Assembly (NCBI GenBank): GCA_031268335.1
Contig: JAIRXG010000031.1
Coordinates: 1-64,000 of the forward strand
Length of the DNA stretch: 64,000 bases
Source: Campylobacteraceae bacterium
GTDB lineage: Bacteria > Campylobacterota > Campylobacteria > Campylobacterales > Campylobacteraceae
Direction of reading: 5' to 3'
Below, piece by piece: positions 1 through 10,530 of this stretch. Within the stretch, counting starts at the first letter, position 1; each line of letters opens with the position of its first letter. The translations under genes and the position numbers were made by a program. A model generated the notes under the pieces. The model ran no database searches. It was not told the DNA's origin and saw nothing but the letters and a program-made list of their open reading frames with translations.

Positions 1-240
1 GAAGCAAGGAGAGGATTGAAGGTTAGAGTAAAAGATATGATGGTAGAAATAGTTTGCTTAATAGTCATAAAAAGTATCCTTTTTATTAAATATTTTGAAT
101 GTTTGAGGATTTTATTCTAATTTTACTTAAATAGTTATAAAACTTAATAAAATAATAAAAAGCTATACCATAAGTTGTTTTAAATGCAGTTTAGAACTTA
201 AGCTAACGAGTAATTGAAAGTATCAGAAATTAGTAGACTA
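1..240. other. AT-rich spacer downstream of argH
   Basis: No gene can be supported here. A + strand frame is open from the window edge to a TAA at 118-120 and could be the 3' end of a gene cut by the window, but its last third reads as hydrophobic low-complexity sequence and I do not recognise it. The rest is AT-rich without an obvious terminator hairpin for argH. Confidence 0.3.
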
Positions 241-1629
241 TTAACTTAATTTGTTAAGCCAATTTTCCATATCTTTTATCTGTAACAGCGTCTCATTTTT
301 TGCAGTACCGCCTTTTGAACTTCGCGCATTCATAGAAGCTTCAAGACTTAAAAACCCAACAACGTCATCGCCTATTCTATCGTCTATTTTTTGAAGCTCT
401 TCAACGCTGATTTGAGAAATATCCACGCCTAATTCTTCAGCTTTTGCAACTGCTTTACCTGTTATGAAGTGAGCTTCTCTAAAAGGAATACTGCTATGCG
501 TCACAAGGTAATCGGCCAAATCGGTAGCGCTTAGATGACCTTTGGCACAAGCTTTAAGCATATTATTTTTATTGATACGCATCGTCTTAATAGTCTCATT
601 AAGTATGCGTACACAAATAGATGCTGTCTCTACACTGTCAAAAACGCCCTCTTTGTCCTCTTGCATATCTTTATTGTACGCTAAAGGCAGTCCTTTTAAA
701 ACTGTTAAAAGACCCATAAGATTGCCATAAACTCTACCGGTCTTTCCGCGCAAAAGTTCCGGGACATCGGGATTTTTCTTTTGCGGCATAATAGAACTTC
801 CCGTAGAGTACTCATCACTCAAAGTCACAAATCCAAACTCCGAACTTGACCAAAGTATCAACTCTTCGGACAATCTTGATATATGCATCATCAAAACAGA
901 TATATTAAACAGTATTTCCAATGCGAAATCCCTGTCGCTCACGCTGTCCATGGCATTGCTTGTAACTTTTCCGAATCCAAGTGTTTTTGCGACCTCATCT
1001 CTGTCTATAGGGTGAGGCGTCCCGGCCAAAGCCGCACTTCCAAGCGGTAAGAGGTCATTTCTGCGATAAGAGCTTTCAAATCTCTCTACATCACGCTTGA
1101 ACATACACATGTAAGCAAGAAGATGAAAGGCGAAATTGATTGGCTGAGCGTGTTGAAGATGAGTCATGCCCGGTAAGAGTGTATTTGTATTATTTTTGGC
1201 TATTTCAAGGAAAGTTGAGATAAGTTCTTTAATAATAGAGATGAGATGGAGTGAATTTTTTTGCACGTACAGTTTAAAATCAAGCGCAACTTGATCGTTT
1301 CTGCTTCTTGCCGTGTGAAGTTTGCCGCCTATCTCCTCGCCGATAACCTCACTTAACCTCTTCTCAACCGCCATATGAATATCTTCATCCATTATGTCAA
1401 ATATCAATTTACCACTCTCTATCTCGCTCAAAACCACGCCAAGTCCGTCTATGATAGCTTTCGTCTCATTTGTATTTAATATGCCTTGTTTGCCAAGCAT
1501 CATAGCGTGAGCTTTTGAGCCTTCTATATCCTCACGGTACAGTTTTAAGTCGAACGGCAGAGATGCGTTAAATTGATTTAAAAGTGTGGAGGCTTCTTTG
1601 TGAAACACTCCTGAACGAGATTTTGCCAT
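241..1629 (-). CDS. argH: argininosuccinate lyase
   Basis: Cytosolic enzyme of the last step of arginine synthesis, splitting argininosuccinate into arginine and fumarate. The 462-residue protein has the usual length for the family. The fumarase/aspartase superfamily signature [12 protein letters not shown], with the mobile catalytic serine loop, lies near residue 280, and TARSRNDQ lies near residue 106. Start chosen at the ATG preceded by aggaaaatat. In C. jejuni argH lies next to pckA and pycB, as here. A broken small membrane-protein gene lies between argH and pckA. Confidence 0.97.
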   Translation of the reverse strand: MAKSRSGVFHKEASTLLNQFNASLPFDLKLYREDIEGSKAHAMMLGKQGILNTNETKAIIDGLGVVLSEIESGKLIFDIMDEDIHMAVEKRLSEVIGEEIGGKLHTARSRNDQVALDFKLYVQKNSLHLISIIKELISTFLEIAKNNTNTLLPGMTHLQHAQPINFAFHLLAYMCMFKRDVERFESSYRRNDLLPLGSAALAGTPHPIDRDEVAKTLGFGKVTSNAMDSVSDRDFALEILFNISVLMMHISRLSEELILWSSSEFGFVTLSDEYSTGSSIMPQKKNPDVPELLRGKTGRVYGNLMGLLTVLKGLPLAYNKDMQEDKEGVFDSVETASICVRILNETIKTMRINKNNMLKACAKGHLSATDLADYLVTHSSIPFREAHFITGKAVAKAEELGVDISQISVEELQKIDDRIGDDVVGFLSLEASMNARSSKGGTAKNETLLQIKDMENWLNKLS

Positions 1630-1637
1630 ATATTTTC

Positions 1638-1922
1638 CTAAAATATTATTTTAATTCTACACCTGTAAAACACAAAATACATTATCTCTATAACTGCCGA
1701 AACCACCGCGAGAGATAAAAAAAGCGTTCCGCTACTACAGTCTGCTACAACGGCATAAACTAAAAATGTTCCCAAAGCCACAAATCCGCCATATCAATAA
1801 ATAAGTGGCGCTACAACTATCATGATAAAAACCAAAAACAAAAGCGATAAAATATATCCCAATAAAAGTTTCGTTACGGCTATCTTTTTATAAAAATTTT
1901 GGCCCGGCTTTTGAATAGTCAA
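1638..1922 (-). pseudogene. small two-segment membrane protein split by an in-frame TGA
   Basis: Between pckA and argH on the same strand a 95-codon frame runs from a possible TTG start inside the pckA 3' end (1922) to a TAG at 1638-1640. It is interrupted once, by TGA at 1794-1796 (codon 43). The two halves read as strongly hydrophobic segments, for example KLLLGYILSLLFLVFIMIVV before the stop and GGFVALGTFLVYAVV after it. The stop falls in the context IY*YGG, where Trp would be natural. I do not recognise the family. It may be a recent nonsense mutation or a base-call error. Confidence 0.5.
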
Positions 1923-3480
1923 ATTCACTATTTTGAGTCGTATATTTTTTAAAATTTTTAATGAACATTTCGGCTAATTTAACTCTTGTCTCATCATATT
2001 GCGTTTTATCGCTCCATGTATTGCGCGGATTTAAAATAGCGCTGTCAACGCCATTTAACGATTTTGGGATTTGCAAATTGAAAATATCCAAAGTTTCATA
2101 TTCGCTGTTATTGATACTGCCGTCCAAAATAGCGCTTATGCAACCTCTTGTAGCTTTTATGCTCATGCGTTTGCCTACACCGTAAACTCCGCCGTTCCAA
2201 CCGGTATTTACCAAAAAGACATTAACTTTATGCTTATCTATCTTTTCGCCTAAAAGTTTTGCATAATCAGTCGGATGAAGAGGCAAAAACGCTTCTCCGA
2301 AACAAGCGCTGAAAGTCGCTACGGGTTCTGTGATACCTCTTTCCGTTCCTGCGACTTTTGCAGTATATCCACTTAAAAAGTAGTACATTGCCTGCTCTTT
2401 ATTCAGTTTAGATACTGGCGGCAATATGCCAAACGCATCCGCTGTTAAAAAAATGATGTTTTTAGGGTGTCCTGCCATAAGGCTCGGTTCATGGTTTTTG
2501 ATATGTTCTATAGGATATGAAACGCGTGTGTTTTCAGTCTTTGAAGCATCTTTAAAATCCACAACGCCATCTTTATCTATAACTACATTTTCCAATAAAG
2601 CGTCTCTTTTGATTGCTTCATAAATTTCAGGCTCGCTATTTGAGTCAAGATTTATGCATTTTGCATAGCAACCGCCCTCAAAGTTAAATACTCCCTCATC
2701 ATCCCAGCCATGCTCGTCGTCGCCTATCAATTTTCTTTGCGGATCTGTAGAAAGCGTTGTTTTTCCAGTGCCTGACAATCCGAAGAAAAGAGCCGTATCG
2801 CCGTTTTTTCCGACATTTGCGGAGCAATGCATGGATAATTTGCCCTCTAAAGGAAGCCAATAATTCATCATGGAAAAAATGCCTTTTTTCATCTCTCCGC
2901 CATACCATGTGCCACCGATGACGGCAATATTGTTTTCAATATTGAAGATGATAAAAACTTCCGAATTTAACCCATCCTCTTTATAATCTTCATTTGTACA
3001 TTTGCAAGCGTTATAAACCGTAAAATCCGGCTCAAAGTCTTTTAACTCATCTTTGTTCGGGCGAATAAACATATTTTTCACAAAATGCGCTTGCCATGCA
3101 ACTTCCGTAACAAATCTAACCCTCCTTCTGCTCGCCAAACTTGCGCCGCAGTATGCATCTTGTATATATACGTCTTTGTTTGAGAGTTGTTTTTTTGCTT
3201 TTACCAACAATTTGTCGAAAAGCTCTTTTGTGATGGGTTTGTTTATATTTCCCCACGCTATATATTTTGAAGACGGATCTTGTTTTACAAAATATTTATC
3301 TTTGGGGCTTCTGCCGGTAAAGATTCCGGTATCAACTGTGAACGCGCCGAATGTTGTCACTGCACCCTCACTATTTTTCACTTCGTGCTCAAAAAACTCT
3401 TGATAACTTAGGTTATAAAAAACTTTACCTATATTTTCTATCCCCAGCTCTTCGATTTTGTTTATATCTAAACTCATCAT
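1888..3480 (-). CDS. pckA: phosphoenolpyruvate carboxykinase (ATP)
   Basis: ATP-dependent PEPCK that converts oxaloacetate to PEP and CO2, the entry to gluconeogenesis in bacteria that live on amino and organic acids. At 530 residues it has the size of the ATP-type enzyme. The kinase-1a P-loop [11 protein letters not shown] is in the middle of the protein, followed by the metal-binding IGDDEHGW stretch, and the N-terminal substrate site reads TGRSPKDKY. The gene begins with two ATG codons and either could be used. It follows pycB, which feeds the same oxaloacetate pool, on the same strand. A TATAAT box 83 nt upstream indicates its own promoter. Confidence 0.97.
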   Translation of the reverse strand: MMSLDINKIEELGIENIGKVFYNLSYQEFFEHEVKNSEGAVTTFGAFTVDTGIFTGRSPKDKYFVKQDPSSKYIAWGNINKPITKELFDKLLVKAKKQLSNKDVYIQDAYCGASLASRRRVRFVTEVAWQAHFVKNMFIRPNKDELKDFEPDFTVYNACKCTNEDYKEDGLNSEVFIIFNIENNIAVIGGTWYGGEMKKGIFSMMNYWLPLEGKLSMHCSANVGKNGDTALFFGLSGTGKTTLSTDPQRKLIGDDEHGWDDEGVFNFEGGCYAKCINLDSNSEPEIYEAIKRDALLENVVIDKDGVVDFKDASKTENTRVSYPIEHIKNHEPSLMAGHPKNIIFLTADAFGILPPVSKLNKEQAMYYFLSGYTAKVAGTERGITEPVATFSACFGEAFLPLHPTDYAKLLGEKIDKHKVNVFLVNTGWNGGVYGVGKRMSIKATRGCISAILDGSINNSEYETLDIFNLQIPKSLNGVDSAILNPRNTWSDKTQYDETRVKLAEMFIKNFKKYTTQNSEFDYSKAGPKFL

Positions 3481-3805
3481 TTCGCCTTTAATTCAATGAT
3501 AGCCAAAGCGGCTTTTTTTGGACGCTCCACCTTACGTAATTCGTTAAGCGATAAATTTTTGAATTATAAACTATATTAAGTAGCATATTGCTTAATTCTT
3601 CGAAAAATGTTTTCAAAAGAGACAAATTTTTGTTCTGCTTTTTAAAATTTTAATTGTGTTGGAATATTATTTCAATATTTAAGCAGTATGTTTATTGATG
3701 CTATAAATAAGACAGCTTTTTGGGGTAAATTTAAGCTGAAGCAAAACCGCATTTATATTTTAAAATGATACGATTTTACTTCATATGTGAGCAAATAATT
3801 TTAAT
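3481..3805. other. pycB-pckA intergenic region
   Basis: This 325-bp non-coding gap separates two genes of the same strand. It holds the likely pckA promoter (TATAAT on the minus strand at 3563-3568) and AT-rich sequence. I see no convincing small gene or RNA. Confidence 0.5.
3563..3568 (-). promoter_or_regulatory. -10 box of the pckA promoter
   Basis: A perfect TATAAT on the minus strand lies 83 nt upstream of the pckA start, in AT-rich DNA with T-runs upstream. No clear -35 box is seen, which is usual for Campylobacter sigma-70 promoters. Confidence 0.5.
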
Positions 3806-5662
3806 TTATTGGATAGCGCACAAAACTCCTCCGCTCTCAACGGCTTGTCCTTGCGATACAAAAATTTTTGCTATTACGCCGTCTTTGGACGCGCTTATCT
3901 CTGTTTCCATCTTCATCGCCTCAAGCAAAAACAGTATTTGTCCCTCTTTGACACTATCTCCCTCTTTAACAAAAATCTTTGAGACAGAGCCGGGAAGTTC
4001 GGCTTTTATCTTTAAAGCATTTGAGTCAATCGTATCATCAGCACTTTTTGTATCCTCTTTTGCTTCATAGTCCGAAGACTCTCCGATATTTGCAGCAACT
4101 TTCGTGATTTTACTTACATCAATCGCCGCACCCTCTCCTTCTATAACTTGCACATCATACTTTTCACCGTTAACTACGACCGTATACGAACCGACCGACG
4201 TTTTTATGCTTTGTGCAGCGGAGATTTTTTTCTCCTCTTGTACAACATTTATACTGTTGTTTTTGCGGACATTTACTTTTGCCTCGCCCTTCAAAAACGC
4301 CAGCCCTTTCTCTTTACAGGCGGCAACTATAAAAATATTTTCATCTGTAGCTTCAATGCCGGCCTCTTCAAGTTGATGCCTTACATAAAGAACCGTTTTT
4401 GTTATGTCTTTATCCGCTATATCCACAGGGTCTTCGGTAGTTATTGGAAGTTTCAACTGCTCGGAAGCTATTCTGATAATATCCTCGTTTGGTTTCACGG
4501 GAGTTTTGCCAAAATATCCTAAAACCATTCTGCCGTAGCCATCGGCTATTTTTTTCCATTTGCCGAACATAACGTTATTAAAAGCTTGTTGAAAATAAAA
4601 TTGCGAAACCGGAGTTACACTTGTGCCGTATCCGCCAAGTTCCACAACCTCTCTCATAGCTCTTATAACTTCAGGAAATTTATTTAAAATATTATTGTCT
4701 CTCATCATTTGCGTGTTTGCCGTCAAAGCGCCTCCGGGCATCGGCGAAAATGGAATGAGCGGTAAAACCTGCGTAGCTTCGGGTGGGAAAAAATAATCTT
4801 TCAAGCAATCTCTCAACACCTCTTCGTATTGTAACACTTTATCTATCTCAAGTCCGCCCAAATCATAATCTTTACCCTTTACGGCATGAAGCAAAGTTAA
4901 AATATCTGGCTGACTTGTTCCTCCGCTCACAGGGGCAGCCGCTAAGTCAATACCATCTACGCCGGCTTCCAACGCTGCTAAATAACAAGCCACGCTTACT
5001 CCAGCAGTTTCATGCGTATGAAGCCTTACATGTACGCCTTCGGGGAGCAATCTTTTTGCCATTTTAATAGTTTCGTATACTTTTTGCGGGCTTGATGTGC
5101 CGCTTGCATCTTTAAAGCAAACGCTATCGTACGGAATGCCCGTGTCCAATATCTCCCTCAAAGTCTTTTCATAAAACGCAACGTCGTGAGCGCCTGCACA
5201 ACCGGGCGGTAAATCCATCATAGTTACAACAACTTCGTGTTTTAAGTCATGTTTTTTTATGCGTTTTGCGCTGTAGCGAAGATTATTTACATCATTTAGC
5301 GCGTCAAAATTTCTTATCGTTGTTGTTGAGTGCTTTTTGAACATTTTTGCATGTAGGTCTATAATTTCTCTGCTTCCCGTATCTAACGTAACAGTATTTA
5401 TTCCGCGAGCCAATGTCTGAAGATTTGCGTTATGACCGGCGGCTTCTCTGAACTTGTCCATCATAGTAAAAGCGTCTTCATTTAAATAAAAATAGAGGCT
5501 TTGAAATCTAGCTCCCCCGCCAAACTCAAAGTGATTTATGCCCGCCATTCTTGCTGCGCTTACGGCAGGCAAAAAGTCATCCATAAGTACTCTTGCCCCA
5601 AATACAGATTGAAAACCATCTCTAAAAGTCGTATCCATAATGTCGATAAACTTCTTTGCCAT
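3806..5662 (-). CDS. pycB: pyruvate carboxylase subunit B / oxaloacetate decarboxylase alpha subunit
   Basis: Biotin enzyme subunit with an N-terminal carboxyltransferase TIM barrel (DTTFRDGFQS near residue 10; the metal-binding segment RLHTHETAG in the middle), a PYC_OADA linker and a C-terminal biotinyl domain with the biotinylation lysine in EAMKMETEI. At 618 residues it matches the OadA/PycB architecture. In C. jejuni the homologue is called pycB and works with a separate biotin carboxylase to make oxaloacetate; OadA proteins run the reverse decarboxylation. The gene just upstream encodes a small membrane protein that resembles an OadG-type gamma subunit, so a membrane decarboxylase role cannot be excluded. 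Confidence 0.9.
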   Translation of the reverse strand: MAKKFIDIMDTTFRDGFQSVFGARVLMDDFLPAVSAARMAGINHFEFGGGARFQSLYFYLNEDAFTMMDKFREAAGHNANLQTLARGINTVTLDTGSREIIDLHAKMFKKHSTTTIRNFDALNDVNNLRYSAKRIKKHDLKHEVVVTMMDLPPGCAGAHDVAFYEKTLREILDTGIPYDSVCFKDASGTSSPQKVYETIKMAKRLLPEGVHVRLHTHETAGVSVACYLAALEAGVDGIDLAAAPVSGGTSQPDILTLLHAVKGKDYDLGGLEIDKVLQYEEVLRDCLKDYFFPPEATQVLPLIPFSPMPGGALTANTQMMRDNNILNKFPEVIRAMREVVELGGYGTSVTPVSQFYFQQAFNNVMFGKWKKIADGYGRMVLGYFGKTPVKPNEDIIRIASEQLKLPITTEDPVDIADKDITKTVLYVRHQLEEAGIEATDENIFIVAACKEKGLAFLKGEAKVNVRKNNSINVVQEEKKISAAQSIKTSVGSYTVVVNGEKYDVQVIEGEGAAIDVSKITKVAANIGESSDYEAKEDTKSADDTIDSNALKIKAELPGSVSKIFVKEGDSVKEGQILFLLEAMKMETEISASKDGVIAKIFVSQGQAVESGGVLCAIQ

Positions 5663-5666
5663 TAGA

Positions 5667-5888
5667 TCACCTTTGCGAATTTTGATTTTTATATTGGTTG
5701 ATAGCTGCTATTATCACAGCGTACAAAACAGGATTTTGGGTCTTTTGTAGCTCATTTTCTATCTTTTTATCTTTTTTATCGTAAGCTTTTAGAAAAGACA
5801 CTCTTCGTATAAGTCTTACTTGATAAATCAAAACCGCACACAAAAGCACAATCAAAACCAAAGCTATAATTATAAAAACTATACTCAA
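5667..5888 (-). CDS. small membrane protein, OadG-like
   Basis: A 73-residue protein with one N-terminal membrane segment (about residues 3-25), a basic and acidic linker and a C-terminal AVIIAAINQYK segment. One N-terminal helix plus an Ala/Ile-rich tail of the AAI..Y type is the plan of oxaloacetate decarboxylase gamma subunits, and the gene ends 4 bp before pycB, so they are probably co-translated. The gamma-subunit assignment is inference from layout and pattern; similarity is weak by eye. Confidence 0.6.
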   Translation of the reverse strand: MSIVFIIIALVLIVLLCAVLIYQVRLIRRVSFLKAYDKKDKKIENELQKTQNPVLYAVIIAAINQYKNQNSQR

Positions 5889-5963
5889 ATCGGTTTCCCC
5901 TTGTATTTAATAACTAAATAGTAATTTTAAACTAAAGTATTTGATAGTTTGCTTTTTTTGCCA

Positions 5964-6296
5964 CTATATTTTCGCTTTATTTGAAATATCTTCATTTGTG
6001 CTACCAAATTTAACACTGTCTGTCTGTTTGCATTTTTGATTTAAAAATAGTATTTTTGGATTTTGCACTATCGTTGCATGTTCGGCTATAGCCTCATCTT
6101 TGCTGTTGTATCGCTCGTTGTACAAAGGTTTTACATATAAAATCTCATTGTCTAACATCTCAAAAACCATAGTTTCGTATACTACGATATTGTCATCTTT
6201 TTCAAAAAACTTATGCCTTATTTTCATGCTTATTGTTGAGACGAGATAGGATTTATCGTCAATTTTAATGATATTTTTCAGCTCAAGTTTTTTCAT
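5964..6296 (-). CDS. hypothetical protein, 110 aa
   Basis: Soluble, charged protein of about 110 residues, not recognised. The start at 6296 is preferred over an upstream in-frame start because AAGGA lies 8 nt before it. The N-terminus reads MKKLELKNIIKIDDKSYLVS; several residues suggest short beta strands (SYLVSTISM, IVVYETMVFEM). There are no membrane segments. It stands alone between oadG-like/pycB and the divergent phosphoethanolamine transferase gene. Confidence 0.7.
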   Translation of the reverse strand: MKKLELKNIIKIDDKSYLVSTISMKIRHKFFEKDDNIVVYETMVFEMLDNEILYVKPLYNERYNSKDEAIAEHATIVQNPKILFLNQKCKQTDSVKFGSTNEDISNKAKI

Positions 6297-6544
6297 AGCA
6301 AAATCCTTATTTTGAAAGTTTGGATTGTACCACAAAGCTTAAAAAAATAAGATAAAATTTCTTCTGTTCTTATACTATCAACGACAACAGTCAAAAATCC
6401 GCACTCTTTTTATACTTTATTATATTATTTTTCACATGATTTATGTTTTTAGCTTGTTTATATGTAATATAGCAATCAATATATTTGCATTGCTATAAGA
6501 ACAATATACTTCCTAATTATATTATTTAAAGGGTTATCTAAAAA

Positions 6545-8173
6545 ATGCGGAATGTGTTTTTAAAGTTTAAGCAGAAATTAAATATAGAAAGTAACCATTT
6601 GATTATTTTGCTAACTTTATACTTTGGTATTGTTCTGAATCTCAGCCTGTGGCGATTTACTTTGCGGCATATTGAACTGGACTTCGGCGGACTTTTATTT
6701 CTCTCTTCTTTTGTTCTTCTGATTTTAAGTTTGTTATATTTGCTGTTTGCTCTTATGGTTGTGCCTTATGTAACAAAACCATTGATTTCCATCCTTTTGT
6801 TTATTTCAAGCTTTGTAAATTTTTTAATGTTGCGTTTTGGCATTTTTATAGATATGGATATGCTGCACAACGCTTTTGAAACAAACGTACATGAAGCGTC
6901 TGATTTTATTACATTGCCTTCAATTATAGTTTTTGTTTTGACAGGTCTTATTCCTGCGTTGCTTTTAATTTTTATGAGCATCAAATATAACTCTTTGCAA
7001 AAAGAGGTCAGAAAAAGAGCTGTTTTTGGCATTACGTTTTTGCTGATATCCGTGATATTTGGCGCTTTTATCTATAAAGATTATGCCTCTTTTGCGCGTA
7101 ACAACCGAGAGTTTAGAAAACTTATAAACCCGAGTAATTATATTTACGCCGCTTTCAAATATGTCAAATCTTTACATGAAGTAGAAAAAACTTTGATACA
7201 TCTTGACAAAAAAGCCGTTCACGCTCCTTATAGAGACGACGTAATAACAACGGTTATCTTCATTGTAGGCGAAACTGCAAGAGCAAAAAACTTCTCCTTG
7301 TATGGATATGAAAAGGAGACAAACCCTCTCACTGCAAAGCAAGATATTATAGTTTTTAAAGACGTAGAAGCGTGCGGAACTTCCACAGCTATCTCAGTAC
7401 CTTGTATGTTTTCCGATAAAACCCGCAAAGATTTTAAAGCAAGCGAAGCGAAATATACGGAAAATCTTGTAGATTTAGCCGCACAATCGGGCTATGATGT
7501 TATTTGGCTTGAAAACGACAGCGGATGCAAAGGAGTTTGCAGCCGCATTTATACCGAAAATATGAGGAAAATAAAAAACTTAAAATATTGCGATGATCAA
7601 TATTGTAAAGATGAAGTTTTAATATACGATTTGGAAGAGAGACTCAAGAAAATAAAGAAAAATACTTTTATCATACTTCATACAATAGGCTCTCACGGAC
7701 CTGCTTATTATAAAAGATATCCTGATGAATTCAAAAAATTTATGCCGACTTGCGAAACTGCGGATATACAAAAATGCTCCAAAGAAGAGACGATAAATAC
7801 TTATGACAATACCATTCTTTATACGGATTATATAGTATCAAAAACGATAGACACAATAAAAAAATTCTCTTTTAGAAGCAGCGTTTTATATGTGTCGGAC
7901 CACGGCGAGTCTTTAGGTGAAAACAACATCTACCTGCACGGTTTTCCCTATAAAATAGCTCCCAAAGAGCAGCTACAAGTACCTATGATTTTGTGGATAT
8001 CTGAAAATATGAAAACAATGAGTTATATTGATGATAAATGCGTTAAAAAAGAGGCTCGCCAAAAGACTTACTCTCACGATAACATATTTCACTCTTTAAT
8101 CGGGCTTTTGGAGATAAAAAGCAAACTTTACGATAAAAATATGGATATTTTAAGCTCTTGCAGAACTAAATAG
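6545..8173 (+). CDS. eptC: phosphoethanolamine transferase (EptA/EptC family)
   Basis: Inner-membrane enzyme that moves phosphoethanolamine from phosphatidylethanolamine onto envelope targets such as lipid A; C. jejuni EptC also modifies the flagellar rod protein. The 542 residues comprise five N-terminal membrane segments (to about residue 180) and a periplasmic sulfatase-fold domain. The metal-site glutamate is in VGETAR (E243), the catalytic threonine in ACGTSTAISVPCMFS (about T281), and a further metal-site pair in SDHGES. The paired cysteines match MCR/EptA enzymes. It is a single-gene unit with no strong Shine-Dalgarno, followed by a stem-loop. The symbol is by family analogy. Confidence 0.9.
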   Translation: MRNVFLKFKQKLNIESNHLIILLTLYFGIVLNLSLWRFTLRHIELDFGGLLFLSSFVLLILSLLYLLFALMVVPYVTKPLISILLFISSFVNFLMLRFGIFIDMDMLHNAFETNVHEASDFITLPSIIVFVLTGLIPALLLIFMSIKYNSLQKEVRKRAVFGITFLLISVIFGAFIYKDYASFARNNREFRKLINPSNYIYAAFKYVKSLHEVEKTLIHLDKKAVHAPYRDDVITTVIFIVGETARAKNFSLYGYEKETNPLTAKQDIIVFKDVEACGTSTAISVPCMFSDKTRKDFKASEAKYTENLVDLAAQSGYDVIWLENDSGCKGVCSRIYTENMRKIKNLKYCDDQYCKDEVLIYDLEERLKKIKKNTFIILHTIGSHGPAYYKRYPDEFKKFMPTCETADIQKCSKEETINTYDNTILYTDYIVSKTIDTIKKFSFRSSVLYVSDHGESLGENNIYLHGFPYKIAPKEQLQVPMILWISENMKTMSYIDDKCVKKEARQKTYSHDNIFHSLIGLLEIKSKLYDKNMDILSSCRTK

Positions 8174-8203
8174 TTGCCTAAATACACTAAAAAACTGCGG
8201 AAA

Positions 8204-8237
8204 AATACGGAACATAACAACCCATATGTTCCGTATT
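8204..8237 (+). terminator. perfect 13-bp stem-loop after the phosphoethanolamine transferase gene
   Basis: Arms 8204-8216 and 8225-8237 pair perfectly (aatacggaacata with its complement) around an 8-nt loop, 31 bp after the stop codon. It lacks a clean T-tract, so it may stabilise the mRNA end rather than act as a strict intrinsic terminator. Confidence 0.5.
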
Positions 8238-8349
8238 CATATTAAAGTTGCCCGATATTTTACTATCAATATATATCTGCATAAACATCAACAAAAAATC
8301 AAAAAAACAACCGCAACTTTATCTTACCCATCGCAATACTCTTACATGT

Positions 8350-8690
8350 ATAGTATCTTGGCAGCTTCGCTATTTATCCTATAAACAAGCCTGTTCATAT
8401 CATTGCGACAAAACTTTAATTATTCGGATTTGTTATGTCATTTTGTGCTTTTTTGAGTTTGCCAATAGAGAATTCCCAACCATCGCTCGTAAGAAAATTT
8501 TATTCATTAGTCGTTTGTTCCAACTCTTCAATAATTTTAGATACACCCTTTCTATCTTTTAGTTAAGGTTTTTTCTATCTCTTGAAGATTAACAAATAAA
8601 TATATTTATAGCGATTGTCATATTGAATCGTTAAAAAACACTTCAGCCTGTTTTTTCAAGTCTTCATCTATACAGATATTTAAATTTGTT
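8350..8690 (-). pseudogene. relic of a RelB/DinJ-YoeB toxin-antitoxin cassette
   Basis: Read on the minus strand, this stretch aligns piecewise with the intact cassette at 12117-12654. Shared stretches include caggctgaagtgtttttt of the antitoxin, the junction with attgaagagttggaacaaa...taatgaata, the toxin segment tctctattggcaaactcaa and a later segment around gacttgtttat/ggcttgtttat. Gaps, frameshifts and stops break both frames, so neither protein can be made. It marks an older copy of the same mobile toxin-antitoxin module about 4 kb away. Confidence 0.75.
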
Positions 8691-8713
8691 ATATTAAAGT
8701 TATCGGCTATAAA

Positions 8714-8840
8714 AATGGTTTATTTTTAACCATTTTATTGTATTTTTAGTATGTGTCACATGTAGGTAGATTAATGTATATTAAAATCCATAAATAAAAA
8801 TATCACTTGATTTATCGCATTTTTAGTATATGCGACATAC
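8714..8840. repeat. stem-loop and two related dyad repeats
   Basis: A stem-loop has arms 8712-8720 and 8728-8736 (aaaatggtt / aaccatttt). After it come two copies of a related motif, at 8741-8762 and 8818-8840, each reading ATTTTTAGTAT followed by a short dyad (ATGTGtCACAT and ATATGcGACATA). They sit between the relic toxin-antitoxin cassette and the glnB terminator. Function unknown. Confidence 0.4.
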
Positions 8841-8854
8841 ATATAAGAGTAAAA

Positions 8855-8884
8855 ATAGGCTTTGAAATTTATCCCAAAGCCTAT
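8855..8884 (-). terminator. intrinsic terminator of amt-glnB
   Basis: A 10-bp perfect stem (8855-8864 / 8875-8884, ataggctttg with its complement) is followed on the minus strand by a run of T residues. It lies 8 bp after the glnB stop and should end the amt-glnB transcript. Confidence 0.8.
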
Positions 8885-8892
8885 CAAAAAAG

Positions 8893-9234
<342 letters not shown>

Positions 9235-9243
9235 TCAATCCTT

Positions 9244-10530
9244 CTATCTTAAGTTAAATGCTCTTTCGCCATGCTCCGTTTCATCCAATCCTTGAGATTC
9301 AACTTCGGCGCTGACTCTTGCTCCGCCCGTGATTAAAGATGCGGCTTTAAACACTATAGCTGTTGCGATCGCCGTATAGACGATAGTTACTACAACGCCT
9401 TCTATCTGAGTAACAACTTGTCCGGGATTGCCGTATAATAAACCCACACCGCTTTCATTAATCTCAGGGTTGGCAAATATTCCGGTAGCGATTGCGCCCC
9501 AAATGCCAGATATTGCATGTACGCCAAAAACATCAAGCGAATCGTCGTACTTCAAAATCTTTTTGAGTGAATTTACCGCATAAAATGAGAGTATACCAGC
9601 ACCCAAACCGATAACTAAAGCGCCTATAGTATCCACAAAGCCCGCTGCGGGCGTTATGCCTACAAGTCCTGCCACAATACCGGAAGCTATGCCGATAAGC
9701 GTAAATTTTTTATATTTGATATACTCTACTATCATCCACGCTAACGCTGCCGCTGAAGCTGCAATATTTGTTACAAGTACAGCATTTGCGGCTATACCGT
9801 CGGCTGCAAGTTCGCTTCCGCCATTAAATCCAAACCAACCAAACCATAATAAAATCGCGCCAAGCACAGTAAATGAAACGGATGAAGGAAATATGGCTTT
9901 GCCAAAATCTGCGCGTTTGCCAAGCAGCAATACTATCACAAGTCCCGCAACACCGGCATTTATATGAACAACCGTACCACCCGCAAAATCAAGAACGCCA
10001 TCTCCTTGAAGGAAGCCGCCGCCCCATACCCAGTGAGCTATCGGCGCATAAACGGCTATAATCCATATAGCGCCGAAGATTAGCCACGTGCTGAACTTTA
10101 GTCTCTCAATAGGCGCGCCGCTGATTAGAGCAAGCGTGATACCTGCGAAAGTCATCTGAAATGTAGCGAAAAGTATGGATGGAATAGTTCCACTCACATC
10201 ACTAATAGCGATATTGCTAAGAAAAAATCCGTCAAATCCTATTAAGCTTCCAATATCCGTTCCAAACGCCAAAGAGTAACCTACGACTACCCATACTAAT
10301 CCCGCTACAATATATCCGCCCACGCTCATTGCTATTGTGTTCAAAAGGTTTTTTGAGCGTGACATGCCGCCGTAAAAAAGCGCCAATCCTGCAGGCGTCA
10401 TAAGCATAACTAATGTAGTCGCCACTATGATCCACGCGGTATCTCCCGCATTGAGCACAGCCTCATCTTCAGCTGCCAACACAGAAGACAATGATGATAA
10501 TGCCAAAAGATAAAGTAATCTTTTCCTCAT
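9244..10530 (-). CDS. amt: ammonium transporter (Amt)
   Basis: Membrane channel for ammonium/ammonia, 428 residues. A cleavable signal peptide is likely at the N-terminus (MRKRLLYLLALSSLSSVLA), followed by eleven expected membrane helices. Family landmarks include LALFYGGMSRSKN near residue 50 and the pore-histidine helices DFAGGTVVHINAG and FGVHAISGIWGA. It is co-transcribed with the PII gene, which would block it under nitrogen sufficiency. The coding sequence is intact. Confidence 0.95.
   Translation of the reverse strand: MRKRLLYLLALSSLSSVLAAEDEAVLNAGDTAWIIVATTLVMLMTPAGLALFYGGMSRSKNLLNTIAMSVGGYIVAGLVWVVVGYSLAFGTDIGSLIGFDGFFLSNIAISDVSGTIPSILFATFQMTFAGITLALISGAPIERLKFSTWLIFGAIWIIAVYAPIAHWVWGGGFLQGDGVLDFAGGTVVHINAGVAGLVIVLLLGKRADFGKAIFPSSVSFTVLGAILLWFGWFGFNGGSELAADGIAANAVLVTNIAASAAALAWMIVEYIKYKKFTLIGIASGIVAGLVGITPAAGFVDTIGALVIGLGAGILSFYAVNSLKKILKYDDSLDVFGVHAISGIWGAIATGIFANPEINESGVGLLYGNPGQVVTQIEGVVVTIVYTAIATAIVFKAASLITGGARVSAEVESQGLDETEHGERAFNLR

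Noticed and set aside
1638-1922. Use of TGA as a sense codon
   Set aside because: Many intact genes in the window end in TGA with overlapping ATGA junctions, so the standard bacterial code applies.
8248-8562. 104-residue + strand frame after the phosphoethanolamine transferase gene
   Set aside because: It is antisense to the decayed toxin-antitoxin cassette, has no RBS and an implausible composition.
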